DNA of 17,013 nt, taken from assembly GCA_028865845.1 (NCBI GenBank), contig JAGWJK010000005.1, positions 1 through 17,013 of the forward strand. The letters are read 5' to 3'. Each line of letters opens with the position of its first letter. Within the stretch, counting starts at the first letter, position 1. Positions 7,555 to 15,585 of the stretch are shown here, piece after piece. The notes beneath the pieces were generated by a model. The model was not told the origin of the DNA and ran no database searches. It was given only the letters and a program-made list of their open reading frames with translations. This DNA comes from Rhizobiaceae bacterium. Its GTDB lineage: Bacteria > Pseudomonadota > Alphaproteobacteria > Rhizobiales > Rhizobiaceae. The position numbers and the translations under genes were made by a program.

Positions 7555-8354
7555 CCGCCGCCTCGGACGTGCTGGCGGAGAAGCTCGGCGATCTCAAGCC
7601 GCGCTACGGCATCGTGCTGGGCTCGGGGCTTGGCTCCTTGGTCGATCAGGTTTCGGATGCCGTGCGCATTCCCTATGCCGATCTTCCCGGCTTTCCGGTC
7701 AGCGCCGTATCCGGTCACGCGGGCACTTTGGTCGCGGGGCGTCTGGGCAATGTCCCGGTCATCATGCTTTCGGGCCGTGTCCATTATTACGAAAAGGGCG
7801 ATGCCAATGCCATGCGCGCCCCGATCGAGACGTTGAAAGATCTCGGCGTCGACACGCTGATCCTCACCAATTCGGCCGGATCGCTGCTGGAGGAGATGAC
7901 GCCTGGTTCAGTGATGCAGATCACTGATCACATCAACTATTCCGGCATGAACCCTTTGATCGGCGAGGAAAGCGATAAGCGTTTCGTCGGAATGACCAGC
8001 GCTTACGACGTCGATCTCATCATGCGGATGCGCAAGGCGGCCGAGAAGGCCGAAGTGAAACTGTCGCACGGCGTCTACATGTGGTTTTCCGGTCCGAGTT
8101 TCGAAACGCCGGCCGAAATCCGCATGGCGCGCATCCTCGGTGCCGATGCGGTCGGCATGTCGACGGTGCCCGAGGTCATTCTTGCACGTCTTTTCGGCTT
8201 GAGGGTTGCCGCGGCTTCCGTGATCACTAACTATGGGGCTGGTATGACCGGCGCCGAACTCACTCACGAAGAGACGAAGGACGTTGCTCCGGTCGGCGGC
8301 GCCCGCCTCGCTGCCATTTTAAAAGAAATGATTGCGGACGGAGGAAACGAATAA
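7551..8354 (+). CDS. punA: Purine-nucleoside phosphorylase (trimeric type)
   Basis: A 267-residue phosphorylase splitting purine (deoxy)nucleosides with phosphate into base and (deoxy)ribose-1-phosphate. Length and motifs fit the homotrimeric PNP class: phosphate loop GSGLG at 24-28, SGRVHYYEKG at 74-83, TNSAGSL at 106-112, the purine-site Glu185 in GPSFETPAE and Asn227 in ITNYGAGM, and GMSTVPEVILAR at 202-213. A Glu and Asn at these places usually go with 6-oxopurine nucleosides (inosine, guanosine); this agrees with an adenosine deaminase gene in the opposing cluster that would supply inosine. The start overlaps the cdd stop by 4 nt, and the final A of its TAA is the first base of deoC. Cytosolic. 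Confidence 0.94.
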   Translation: MTAASDVLAEKLGDLKPRYGIVLGSGLGSLVDQVSDAVRIPYADLPGFPVSAVSGHAGTLVAGRLGNVPVIMLSGRVHYYEKGDANAMRAPIETLKDLGVDTLILTNSAGSLLEEMTPGSVMQITDHINYSGMNPLIGEESDKRFVGMTSAYDVDLIMRMRKAAEKAEVKLSHGVYMWFSGPSFETPAEIRMARILGADAVGMSTVPEVILARLFGLRVAAASVITNYGAGMTGAELTHEETKDVAPVGGARLAAILKEMIADGGNE

Positions 8355-9127
8355 TGACAAACTATTCCCTGAGAGAAACTGCAGCCGTTGCGCTTTCGCT
8401 TCTCGATCTCACCAACCTCAAGGACGATTGCACGCCGGCGCAGATCGAGGCGCTTTGCGCTCGCGCCCAGACGCCCTATGGCAATACCGCCGCCATCTGC
8501 ATCTGGCCGCGTTTTGTCGCCCAGGCACGCGGCATTCTCGGTACCGACCATGCCGTCCGGATCGCGACGGTCGTCAACTTTCCGGCCGGCGATATGGAGA
8601 TCGCCGATGTTGCGGCCGAAACGCGCGAAGCGATCGCCGACGGCGCGGACGAGATCGACCTTGTCATCCCCTATCACGCGCTGCTTGCCGGCAATGAGCG
8701 GGCTGTGACGGAGATGGTCGCCGCCATCCGCGCCGAATGCAAGGAGCCGGTGCTGCTGAAAACCATTCTCGAAACCGGCGAGATCAAGGACGTGGCGCTG
8801 ATCCAGCGCGCTTCCGAGCTGGCGATCGAAGCCGGTGCCGATTTCATCAAGACTTCGACCGGCAAGGTTGCGGTCAACGCGACGCTGGAAGCGGCGGATA
8901 TCATGCTGCGCGCCATCCGCCAGAGCGGCCGCAAGGTCGGTTTCAAGCCGGCGGGCGGCATCGGCTCTGTCGCCGACGCAGCCCTTTATCTCAGCCTTGC
9001 TGAAACCATCATGGCTCCCGATTGGGCCATGCCCTCGACGTTCCGTTTCGGCGCGTCCGGTCTTCTGGACGATATCCTCAACGTGCTTGGCGGCGGGCAG
9101 TCCGCCAAGGCGGCCTCCGGATACTGA
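8354..9127 (+). CDS. deoC: Deoxyribose-phosphate aldolase
   Basis: A 257-residue class I aldolase that cleaves 2-deoxyribose-5-phosphate to glyceraldehyde-3-phosphate and acetaldehyde. The Schiff-base Lys166 lies in FIKTSTGK (164-171); the assisting Lys198 is in GFKPAGGI (196-203), and Asp102 in EIDLVIPY completes the proton relay. Length is near the enterobacterial (about 259) form rather than the short 220-residue form. The ATG shares its first base with the punA stop (TAATG), and GGAGG in the end of punA (8340-8344) serves as ribosome binding site. It takes the product that DeoB, encoded on the opposite strand of this island, makes from deoxyribose-1-phosphate. deoA begins 3 nt downstream. 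Confidence 0.95.
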   Translation: MTNYSLRETAAVALSLLDLTNLKDDCTPAQIEALCARAQTPYGNTAAICIWPRFVAQARGILGTDHAVRIATVVNFPAGDMEIADVAAETREAIADGADEIDLVIPYHALLAGNERAVTEMVAAIRAECKEPVLLKTILETGEIKDVALIQRASELAIEAGADFIKTSTGKVAVNATLEAADIMLRAIRQSGRKVGFKPAGGIGSVADAALYLSLAETIMAPDWAMPSTFRFGASGLLDDILNVLGGGQSAKAASGY

Positions 9128-9130
9128 TCC

Positions 9131-10441
9131 ATGATCCCGCAGGAGATCATCAGGCGCAAACGCGACGGCGGCACGCTCACTGCCCCCGATATCGAGGCGT
9201 TCATCGGAGCTTTGGGGCGCGGACATCTGGCGGAAAGCCAGATCGGCGCCTTCGCGATGGCTGTCTGGTTCCGTGGGATGACGCGTGAGGAGACGGTCGC
9301 GCTGACGCTCGCCATGGCGCGTTCCGGCGACATGCTCTCCTGGTCCGGCATCGATAGGCCGATCGCCGACAAGCATTCGACCGGCGGGGTCGGAGACAAC
9401 GTCTCGCTGATGCTGGCGCCGATCGCCGCCGCCTGCGGCCTTGCCATTCCGATGATCTCCGGTCGCGGCCTCGGCCACACCGGCGGTACGCTGGACAAGC
9501 TCGAATCGATCCCCGGCTATGGCATCACGCCCGATGCAGCCCGCTTCCGCAAGGTGGTGGATGAGGTCGGCTGCGCCATCATCGGCCAGACCGGCTCACT
9601 GGCGCCGGCCGACGGCAAGCTCTATGCCGCGCGCGATGTTACCGCGACGGTCGATTCCGTACCGCTGATCACCGCTTCCATCCTGTCGAAGAAGCTGGCG
9701 GCCGGGCTCCAGACCCTGGTGCTGGACGTCAAGATCGGCAATGGCGCATTCATGACCTCGTTCGATGAGGCGGAAACGCTTGCGCGTTCGCTGGTGGACG
9801 TGGCCAACGGGGCCGGCGTCAAGACCTCGGCCTTGATCACCGACATGAACCAGCCGCTTGCCGATGCTGCCGGCAATGTGGTTGAGCTGCGCAATTGCCT
9901 CGATTTCCTGAAGGGTGCCAAGGCGGGAACGCGGCTCGAGGCCGTCGTGCTTTCCTTTGCCGCCGAGATGCTGACGCAGTCTGGCATTGCCCGCACGCTC
10001 AATGACGGCGAAGCCTTGGCATGCGAGGCTTTATCCTCCGGCAAGGCAGCCGAATTGCTCGGTCGAATGGTGCACGGCCTCGGCGGGCCGGTCGATCTGC
10101 TGGAAAATCCGGACAAGTACCTGGTTGCAGCGCCGGTGCAGAAGCCGGTTCTCGCCCCTTGGGACGGCTGGCTTGCATCCTGCGATGCCCGCGCCATCGG
10201 CATGAGCGTCATCGAACTTGGCGGTGGCCGCCGCCATCCGCAGGACAAGATCGATCACCGTGTCGGCTTCAGCGATATCCTGCCGCTCGGCACGAAGGTG
10301 AGCAAGGGAGATCGCATCGCGACCGTCCACGCTGCCGACGAGGCAAATGCGCAGCGAATTGCGGTGGATCTGTCGATCAACTACCGGATTTCCGACATCG
10401 CGCCTTCAACATTGCCGCCGGTGATCGTTGCCAGGCTCTGA
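9131..10441 (+). CDS. deoA: Thymidine phosphorylase
   Basis: A 436-residue enzyme that splits thymidine and deoxyuridine with phosphate to base and deoxyribose-1-phosphate; length is close to the E. coli protein (440). The phosphate/substrate segment KHSTGGVGDN (81-90) and the family signature SGRGLGHTGGTLDKLE (110-125) are intact, as are Arg168, Ser183 and Lys187, which align with the base-binding residues of the E. coli enzyme at a constant offset of three. It is the last gene of the plus-strand operon, 3 nt after deoC, with a weak ribosome binding site that suggests coupling. No terminator hairpin follows: only 5 nt separate its stop from the stop of the convergent protease gene, so transcripts probably run into one another. 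Confidence 0.94.
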   Translation: MIPQEIIRRKRDGGTLTAPDIEAFIGALGRGHLAESQIGAFAMAVWFRGMTREETVALTLAMARSGDMLSWSGIDRPIADKHSTGGVGDNVSLMLAPIAAACGLAIPMISGRGLGHTGGTLDKLESIPGYGITPDAARFRKVVDEVGCAIIGQTGSLAPADGKLYAARDVTATVDSVPLITASILSKKLAAGLQTLVLDVKIGNGAFMTSFDEAETLARSLVDVANGAGVKTSALITDMNQPLADAAGNVVELRNCLDFLKGAKAGTRLEAVVLSFAAEMLTQSGIARTLNDGEALACEALSSGKAAELLGRMVHGLGGPVDLLENPDKYLVAAPVQKPVLAPWDGWLASCDARAIGMSVIELGGGRRHPQDKIDHRVGFSDILPLGTKVSKGDRIATVHAADEANAQRIAVDLSINYRISDIAPSTLPPVIVARL

Positions 10442-10446
10442 AGCGT

Positions 10447-10983
10447 TTACTCTGTAAGATGTAATGAACCGTCCTGAACGCCGAAGGCACTGAGCTTCTT
10501 CAGGAAGCTCATGCCGATCAGAGTTGAGTTCAGTGCTTCATCCTTCATTACGGCGGCGTCGACATCGCGCACTTTGACCGAGCCGATTTCTAGGCGATCA
10601 AGTTTGACAAGAGCGAATTTGGCGGCGCCATTGGCAGTTTGGGTTGTGTAGCGATAGTCGAGATTGGCGCTGCTGATGCCGAGACCACGCGCGGTGCTTT
10701 CATTGAGCGAGACGAGCGTTGCTCCGGTATCGATCATGCCATGGACGGTTCGGCCGTTAATCTTGAAGTCGCCCTGATAGTGCCCGCCGGCCCCGGCTTG
10801 CAACACCGCGGTTCCGTAGGCGTTTTGTGTCAAGGGCTTTGGCTGGGCTTGAGGCGCTGTGGCCAGGACGACGGAGGCGGCTGCATCGCTGCTTGCCGTT
10901 ATCGCTCGCTGTTCAAGCAGGGACGGAACCTGCGTGGCCGCGGCCGCAACGATACCGGCAATGACAAGAACGCGAACGAGCAT
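10447..10983 (-). CDS. Membrane-anchored retropepsin-like (clan AA) aspartic protease family protein
   Basis: A 178-residue protein with an N-terminal hydrophobic anchor or signal (MLVRVLVIAGIVAAAATQV), a linker of about 35 residues, and one retropepsin-like domain. The catalytic motif MIDTGAT is at 83-89 with Asp85; the FKINGRTVHG strand before it and STLIGMSFLKKL near the C-terminus match the single-domain proteins classed as TIGR02281-type clan AA proteases of alphaproteobacteria. Such domains must dimerise to form an active site. ATG at 10983 is preferred over a TTG at 10989 because AGGG lies 8 nt upstream of the ATG but only 2 nt from the TTG. It is convergent with deoA and has no obvious functional link to the nucleoside genes. 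Substrate unknown; probably periplasmic. Confidence 0.85.
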   Translation of the reverse strand: MLVRVLVIAGIVAAAATQVPSLLEQRAITASSDAAASVVLATAPQAQPKPLTQNAYGTAVLQAGAGGHYQGDFKINGRTVHGMIDTGATLVSLNESTARGLGISSANLDYRYTTQTANGAAKFALVKLDRLEIGSVKVRDVDAAVMKDEALNSTLIGMSFLKKLSAFGVQDGSLHLTE

Positions 10984-11076
10984 CGGCAAGACCCTTTCTG
11001 TGGGCGTCGAAACCCCGCGCCCGTCGATCTCGCCAATTTAACGCGCCTTCGCTGACGGGCCGCTAAGCAGATCATT

Positions 11077-11107
11077 AAAAAGCCCGGCAGTTTGGCGCTG
11101 CCGGGCT
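11077..11107 (-). terminator. Intrinsic terminator of upp
   Basis: On the minus strand a perfect 10-bp stem (AGCCCGGCAG and CTGCCGGGCT, 11081-11090 and 11098-11107) with a 7-nt loop is followed by a T run (complement of 11077-11081). It lies about 29 nt after the upp stop codon and ends the deoB-add-upp block before the protease promoter. Confidence 0.92.
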
Positions 11108-11135
11108 CGAATGATCCAAAAAATCGACGCTTGGT

Positions 11136-11765
11136 CTATTTCGTGCCGTACATGCGGTCGCCGGCATCGCCGAGACCGGGAACGATATAGCCCTTTTCGT
11201 TCAAATGGCTGTCGATCGCGGCAGTAAAGACCGGGACATCCGGATGTGCCTTGCAGAAATTGGCGATGCCCTCGGGGGCCGCGAGCAAGCAGAGGAAGCG
11301 GATATTGTGGGCACCGCGTTCCTTCAGCTTGTCGATCGCCGCGATCGAGGAATTGCCGGTCGCCAGCATCGGGTCGACGACGATGATCAGGCGCTCTGAA
11401 ATATCTTCCGGCGCCTTGAAGTAATATTCGACCGGCTGCAGGGTCTCGTGATCGCGATAGACGCCGATATGCGAAACGCGGGCTGAGGGAACGAGATCTA
11501 GCATGCCTTCGAGCAGGCCGTTGCCGGCGCGCAAAATCGAGGCGAACACCAGCTTCTTGCCTTCGAGGATCGGCGCATCCATCGGCTGCAGCGGCGTCTC
11601 GATGGTTTCGATGGTCAGCTCCAAATCGCGCGTGACTTCGTAGCAGAGCAGCGTCGAGATCTCGCGCAGCAGCCGCCGGAAGCTCCCCGTCGACGTGTCC
11701 TTCTTGCGCATGATTGTGAGCTTGTGTTGCACAAGCGGATGATCGATGACAGTGACGCCGTCCAT
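11136..11765 (-). CDS. upp: Uracil phosphoribosyltransferase
   Basis: A 209-residue salvage enzyme joining uracil and PRPP to form UMP. The PRPP loop [11 protein letters not shown] is at 129-139 and the uracil-binding segment [18 protein letters not shown] closes the protein (192-209); [10 protein letters not shown] at 74-83 is also characteristic. Length is the family norm. ATG at 11765 has GGAAGG about 8 nt upstream. It follows add by 122 nt, so it could share that transcript or have its own promoter; the gap contains two short stem-loops (CCCC/GGGG and GTTTC/GAAAC arms) but no T-run terminator. It recovers the uracil released when DeoA splits deoxyuridine made by Cdd. Confidence 0.97.
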   Translation of the reverse strand: MDGVTVIDHPLVQHKLTIMRKKDTSTGSFRRLLREISTLLCYEVTRDLELTIETIETPLQPMDAPILEGKKLVFASILRAGNGLLEGMLDLVPSARVSHIGVYRDHETLQPVEYYFKAPEDISERLIIVVDPMLATGNSSIAAIDKLKERGAHNIRFLCLLAAPEGIANFCKAHPDVPVFTAAIDSHLNEKGYIVPGLGDAGDRMYGTK

Positions 11766-11887
11766 GATTTCAGCCTTCCAGTAATTCCGCGATATTCCAT
11801 GTTTCTTTCACGGAAACGGCCTTTGGTGCAAGAAAATAGGCCACATATCGCCGCTTCATCCCCAGTATGGGGTCACAAACGCGGTGG

Positions 11888-12856
11888 TCATAGCTTCGCC
11901 AACAGCTCTGCCCGGGTTCCTTCATCCACAAACGCCGCCTCGATGGCGGTTCGGGTCATCGCGTTGATCTCGGCGTCGCTGAAGCCGAAGGCGGTCGAGG
12001 CGAGTTCGTATTCGCGCTTGAGAGAGGTATGGAAGAATGGTGGATCGTCGGAATTGATGGTGACGCGCACGCCGGCGTCGCGAAGCTTGCGCAGCGGATG
12101 CGACGGGAAATCCGGAAAGACATTCAGCGCGATATTCGAGCCGGGGCAAACCTCGAGCACGGTACCGAGATCGGCAAGGCGCTTGACGAGATCGGCGTCC
12201 TCGATCGCGCGCACGCCATGGCCGATGCGGGCAGGGCGCACGAGTTCGACGGCATCGGCAACGCTGAAGGCACCGCAGACTTCGCCGGCATGAATGGTGA
12301 TGCCGAGGCCGGCGTCGCGTGCAATGTCGAACGCCCTGGCATAGTCGGCAACGCGGCCCATGCGTTCTTCGCCCGCCATGTTGAAGCCGGTGATCAGGGG
12401 GTTGTCGCTGCCTGCGGCATATTCGGCCGCCTTGACGACACGCTCCGGCCCGAAATGACGCTCGCCGGTGACGATCAGGCGGGCGACGATGCCGCTTTTC
12501 GCCTCGGCTGCCCGGATGCCGGCCGAAACGCCTGCCATGTAGGCGTCGGCGCCGAGGCCGATGCGGTCGCCATGGTCGGGCGAGACGATGAGTTCGCTGT
12601 AGATCGTGCCGATGCCGGCAAGCTCTTCAAGATAGGTCTCGGTCAGCAACGCATAGTCTTCCTCCGTCCGATATACTTCGGAAACCTTGTCGTAGCAGAC
12701 GAGGAATTCGGCGAAATCGTTCCAGAGATAGATGCCGTCGCGCATGAAGCTGCTAGTATCGACATTATACTTGCGAGCCTGCGCCAGTGTCAGCTCAGGC
12801 GGCGCTGCCCCCTCCAGATGGCAGTGCAGCTCGACCTTTTTCAAATGCGATGTCAC
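11888..12856 (-). CDS. add: Adenosine deaminase
   Basis: A 322-residue metal-dependent deaminase converting (deoxy)adenosine to (deoxy)inosine. Metal ligands His11 and His13 are in [13 protein letters not shown] (188-192) gives His189 and catalytic Glu192; His213 is in RIGHG; NSDDPP (268-273) provides Asp270/Asp271. The start is GTG at 12856, chosen because AAGGAG lies 6 nt upstream and the protein then begins like its family, seven residues before the HxH motif; a longer reading from 13018 would add 54 residues lying wholly inside deoB. GTG overlaps the deoB stop (GTGA), implying coupling. Some COG1816 members act on adenine or other substrates, so adenosine is the likeliest but not proven substrate. 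Its product suits PunA. Confidence 0.92.
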   Translation of the reverse strand: MTSHLKKVELHCHLEGAAPPELTLAQARKYNVDTSSFMRDGIYLWNDFAEFLVCYDKVSEVYRTEEDYALLTETYLEELAGIGTIYSELIVSPDHGDRIGLGADAYMAGVSAGIRAAEAKSGIVARLIVTGERHFGPERVVKAAEYAAGSDNPLITGFNMAGEERMGRVADYARAFDIARDAGLGITIHAGEVCGAFSVADAVELVRPARIGHGVRAIEDADLVKRLADLGTVLEVCPGSNIALNVFPDFPSHPLRKLRDAGVRVTINSDDPPFFHTSLKREYELASTAFGFSDAEINAMTRTAIEAAFVDEGTRAELLAKL

Positions 12857-14073
12857 AAGAAACTCCTTCCATGCGGCCCGGCCGCAATTCCCAAATGGCG
12901 CGCTATGGTCTCGCCGATATCGGCGTAGGTATGCCTGATCCCGATCGAATGCGAACGAAGGCCGGGACCGAAAGCCATGATCGGCACGCGCTCGCGGGTA
13001 TGGTCGGTGCCCCGCCATGTCGGATCGCAGCCGTGATCGGCGGTCAGGATGACGAGATCGCCGCCCTTCAGCTTCTCGGCAACGTCTGGCAGCCGGGCAT
13101 CGAAGGCCTCGAGCGCTGCCGCATAGCCCGGCACGTCGCGGCGATGGCCATAGAGCATGTCGAAATCGACGAAATTGGTAAAAACGAGATCGCCGTCTTG
13201 AGCCGCGTCCATGGTCTTCAGGGTCGCATCCATCAGCGCCATGTTGCCATTGGCCTTGATGACCCTTGATATGCCCTGATGCGCGAAGATATCGCCGATC
13301 TTGCCGACGGCGTGCACGGTGCGCTCGGCCTTTACCAGGCGATCGAGCAGCGTCGGTTCCGGCGGCAGCACCGAAAAGTCACGGCGATTGCCGGTGCGCT
13401 CGAAGGTCGACTGTGTCTCGCCGACGAAGGGGCGCGCGATCACGCGGCCGATATTGTAGGGATCGAGCAGCGTGCGGACGATCTGACAGAGGGCGAGCAG
13501 CCTATCGAGCCCGAAATGACGTTCGTGCGCGGCGATCTGAAAAACCGAATCCGACGATGTGTAACAGATCGGCTTGCCGGTCCGGATGTGCTCCTCGCCG
13601 TATTTTGCGATGATCTCGGTTCCCGAGGCATGGCAGTTGCCGAGGATGCCGGGCAGGTCGGCCGCCTTGCAGATGGCTTCGACCAGTTCGGGCGGAAAGG
13701 CGTCGCCCTCGGCCGGAAAATAACCCCAGTCGAACATCACGGGCGTGCCGGCGATTTCCCAATGACCTGATGGAGTGTCCTTGCCGCGAGACACTTCGTT
13801 GGCACAGCCATAGATGCCGAGCAGCTTTGCCGGCACGGACATCCCAGCGGGATAGTTGCCGCTTGCCGCCTTGGCAATTTCCAGAAGGCCAAGCGTCGAC
13901 ATGTTGGGCAGCGCCAACGGCCCAGCGCGCAGCCCTTCACGGTCGCCTGCGCCGGCGGCACAGAATTCGGCGATATGGCCGAGCGTGTCGGCACCTTCGT
14001 CGCCATAGGTTGCAGCGTCAGGGCCGCCACCGACGCCAAAGGAATCCAGAACGAAAAGGAAGGCGCGCGCCAT
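12853..14073 (-). CDS. deoB: Phosphopentomutase
   Basis: A 406-residue alkaline-phosphatase-superfamily mutase interconverting (deoxy)ribose-1-phosphate and the 5-phosphate. Two-metal ligands are all present: Asp10 in FVLDSFGVG, Asp305 and His310 in [10 protein letters not shown], Asp346/His347 in TADHG, His358 in GTDHTRE. Thr100 in [10 protein letters not shown] is the expected phosphorylated residue. The spacings between these residues match the characterised Bacillus enzyme. ATG at 14073 is used; an extension to 14130 adds 19 residues with no family similarity. It is first in the minus-strand block and overlaps add by 4 nt. It links PunA/DeoA products to DeoC, which is encoded on the other strand of the island. 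Confidence 0.96.
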   Translation of the reverse strand: MARAFLFVLDSFGVGGGPDAATYGDEGADTLGHIAEFCAAGAGDREGLRAGPLALPNMSTLGLLEIAKAASGNYPAGMSVPAKLLGIYGCANEVSRGKDTPSGHWEIAGTPVMFDWGYFPAEGDAFPPELVEAICKAADLPGILGNCHASGTEIIAKYGEEHIRTGKPICYTSSDSVFQIAAHERHFGLDRLLALCQIVRTLLDPYNIGRVIARPFVGETQSTFERTGNRRDFSVLPPEPTLLDRLVKAERTVHAVGKIGDIFAHQGISRVIKANGNMALMDATLKTMDAAQDGDLVFTNFVDFDMLYGHRRDVPGYAAALEAFDARLPDVAEKLKGGDLVILTADHGCDPTWRGTDHTRERVPIMAFGPGLRSHSIGIRHTYADIGETIARHLGIAAGPHGRSFL

Positions 14074-14129
14074 GGTCCACCCCAAAGATTGTCTAATGCG
14101 CCGTTCTACATCTCGCGCATCGTTGCTCA

Positions 14130-14158
14130 CCCATATAATGGGGCCGCGGGAATGGCAA
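14130..14158 (-). promoter_or_regulatory. Candidate promoter of deoB-add-upp
   Basis: On the minus strand TTGCCA (complement of 14153-14158) is followed after exactly 17 nt by TATGGG (complement of 14130-14135), with a predicted start about 50 nt before the deoB ATG. The -10 match is poor at its 3' half. The same bases form an interrupted palindrome CCCAT-ATA-ATGGG (14130-14142), which could be an operator. Low to moderate support. Confidence 0.33.
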
Positions 14159-14180
14159 TTTCCATGTTTTGAGGATGAAT

Positions 14181-14200
14181 ATCGCGATTCAGGTCGCGAT
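14181..14200. repeat. Short hairpin with self-palindromic arms after the TadE-like gene
   Basis: ATCGCGA (14181-14187) and TCGCGAT (14194-14200) form a 7-bp stem with a 6-nt loop. Seen another way, TCGCGATTC occurs twice with a 12-nt period (14182 and 14194). It lies 5 nt downstream of the stop of the minus-strand TadE-like gene and may mark its 3' end, but there is no T run on either side. Confidence 0.4.
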
Positions 14201-14205
14201 TCCGC

Positions 14206-14796
14206 TCAGCAATCGGTGCAACTGACCGAATTTCCGACGCGTTGGCGATAAAAATACTCGCGGCTGAGGGTAATCTGATTGGTACCGGCCGGTAGGAAAT
14301 CGTTGCCGAAACTGATGAGCTGGTAGGGCATGGCGAGTTCGGTGCGGATCAGGAACGAGCTTGCCTGATCGATATCGGTGGGCACGGTCACAGCTGAGCT
14401 TGCAGCGTAGGGCGTGCTTCCATCCTGCGCCCAGGACCAGGCGACGGTTGCGTTGCTGCTGCTGTCGATGCTGACGCCCGTGATCTTCAGCGTCATGCCC
14501 GTCGTCGCATAAGGTGCCAATATGGCTGAGGCAACCGACGGCATGGTGGCAAGCACCGATTTGGTCACGCTCGACTGCTGCGTAAGGATGTCGGCGATCG
14601 AGCCGGCAGCGCGGCTGACGCGCTTTTCGACGCTGAGGCCGACGGTAATCTCGAAGGCGCCGAGGTAGAGCATCAGCAGAACGGGAAAAAGGATGGCGAA
14701 TTCGATCGCGCCGATGCCGCTTTCGTCGCGGCCGAAACGCCGCAGGGACCTGCAAAGCCTCGTGAATCTTCTCTTCAAAGCCAGCCGCTCCCTCAC
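14206..14796 (-). CDS. TadE-like pseudopilin (second of tandem pair)
   Basis: A 196-residue TadE/TadG-like protein. A basic cytosolic N-terminus (residues 1-24) leads into ESGIGAIEF followed by a long hydrophobic segment to about residue 52. Gly27 then four residues then Glu32 matches the prepilin peptidase site of Flp-type pilins and TadE proteins. The rest is a periplasmic Ser/Thr-rich domain ending in a C-terminal SCTDC (CxxC). The GTG start at 14796 overlaps the stop of the preceding TadE gene by 4 nt (GTGA), so the two are translationally coupled. Tad pseudopilins are thought to act in assembly of the Flp pilus. A 275-residue reading in another frame spanning both genes lacks family features and is a shadow. 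Confidence 0.86.
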   Translation of the reverse strand: MRERLALKRRFTRLCRSLRRFGRDESGIGAIEFAILFPVLLMLYLGAFEITVGLSVEKRVSRAAGSIADILTQQSSVTKSVLATMPSVASAILAPYATTGMTLKITGVSIDSSSNATVAWSWAQDGSTPYAASSAVTVPTDIDQASSFLIRTELAMPYQLISFGNDFLPAGTNQITLSREYFYRQRVGNSVSCTDC

Positions 14797-15431
14797 GGAT
14801 AGTTCTCGTTTTCGAAGGCGCCTGTCGCGACGATGAGATAGGTCGTCGGCATGGAACCATCCGTCGGATGTATATTGGTGAGATAGGGCCGCAGCAGGTC
14901 GGTGAGGATCTGCCAGCGATAATAGGCGCGCAGCATGTTGTATGACTTGGCACCGCCGGGCGAGAAATTGAAACCTGTCGTATCGAGATCCGAATAGGAA
15001 TCGGTCGATGACACACGCGGGATCGTCGTCGGCATGGCTGCGAAGGTCGCGAAGGTTTCGACGTCGAGATAGAGTTTCGCTGGCGTAGCCGCTTCGGTCG
15101 AGGAGCAGGCGATGATGATCGAGATTTGGTCGCAGAATGCCTGGCGGAACTGCGTCTGCGTCATATCCGTCGTGCGGCCGAGATTATAGGTGATCTGGCC
15201 GGTCCGGATCTGGCGCGACAGGGTGTCCACCGCATTGGAAATCACCTGTTCGGCGGTAAATGCGACGAAAGTTTCCAGGATAGCGAAGATGATGAGGAAA
15301 TAGGGAATGGCGAGCAGCGCAAATTCGATCGCCGCCGTCCCGTCTTGTGATCGCACGAGCTCGCGCAGGCGCCGCCCCGCATGTTTCCATGCAAAGCTTT
15401 TGCCGACAGAAAGATCGTGGTCTGGCGTCAT
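14793..15431 (-). CDS. TadE-like pseudopilin (first of tandem pair)
   Basis: A 212-residue TadE-family protein. The first 30 residues are polar and basic; SQDGTAAIEFALL then starts the membrane segment (to about residue 58). Gly31 and Glu36 give the G|xxxxE processing site, so a mature pseudopilin starting at Thr32 is predicted. The periplasmic part contains two Cys (in AFCDQ and IACSS) about 10 residues apart that could pair. ATG at 15431 has only a weak ribosome binding site (CGGA), partly inside a hairpin just upstream. The protein is encoded before a second TadE-like gene with a 4-nt overlap, and 154 nt after the stand-alone pilus N-domain gene on the same strand; all three probably serve the Flp pilus. 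Confidence 0.87.
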   Translation of the reverse strand: MTPDHDLSVGKSFAWKHAGRRLRELVRSQDGTAAIEFALLAIPYFLIIFAILETFVAFTAEQVISNAVDTLSRQIRTGQITYNLGRTTDMTQTQFRQAFCDQISIIIACSSTEAATPAKLYLDVETFATFAAMPTTIPRVSSTDSYSDLDTTGFNFSPGGAKSYNMLRAYYRWQILTDLLRPYLTNIHPTDGSMPTTYLIVATGAFENENYP

Positions 15432-15439
15432 ACCGGAAT

Positions 15440-15459
15440 CCGCACCGTTTGAAGTGCGG
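15440..15459 (-). promoter_or_regulatory. Hairpin abutting the TadE-like gene start
   Basis: CCGCAC and GTGCGG form a 6-bp stem with an 8-nt loop. On the minus-strand mRNA the 3' arm overlaps the weak CGGA ribosome binding site of the first TadE-like gene, 9 nt before its ATG, so folding could limit translation. Inference from position only. Confidence 0.35.
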
Positions 15460-15496
15460 ACAAACCTAGAGGGGCTTTGTTGATAATCCGTTTCGT

Positions 15497-15519
15497 TCTC
15501 CCTTCATATTTAAGGGAGA
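15497..15519. repeat. Stem-loop between pilus N-domain gene and TadE-like gene
   Basis: TCTCCCTT (15497-15504) and AAGGGAGA (15512-15519) form a perfect 8-bp stem with a 7-nt loop. It sits in the 154-bp gap between two minus-strand genes. No T run follows, so it is more likely an mRNA-processing or stability element, or a weak attenuator, than a full terminator. Confidence 0.4.
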
Positions 15520-15585
15520 CTTCGAATTATTTAAGAAAGAAAGTACTTATCAAGTATAGATAAATACAACTCCTGCGCTAGCGAG

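Noticed and set aside
12029..12928. 299-codon plus-strand frame
   Set aside because: Antisense to add, whose metal-binding residues are all intact.
14189..15016. 275-codon minus-strand frame spanning both TadE-like genes
   Set aside because: Lacks a TadE motif and spans a coupled gene junction in a different frame; both TadE frames have proper motifs and a GTGA overlap.
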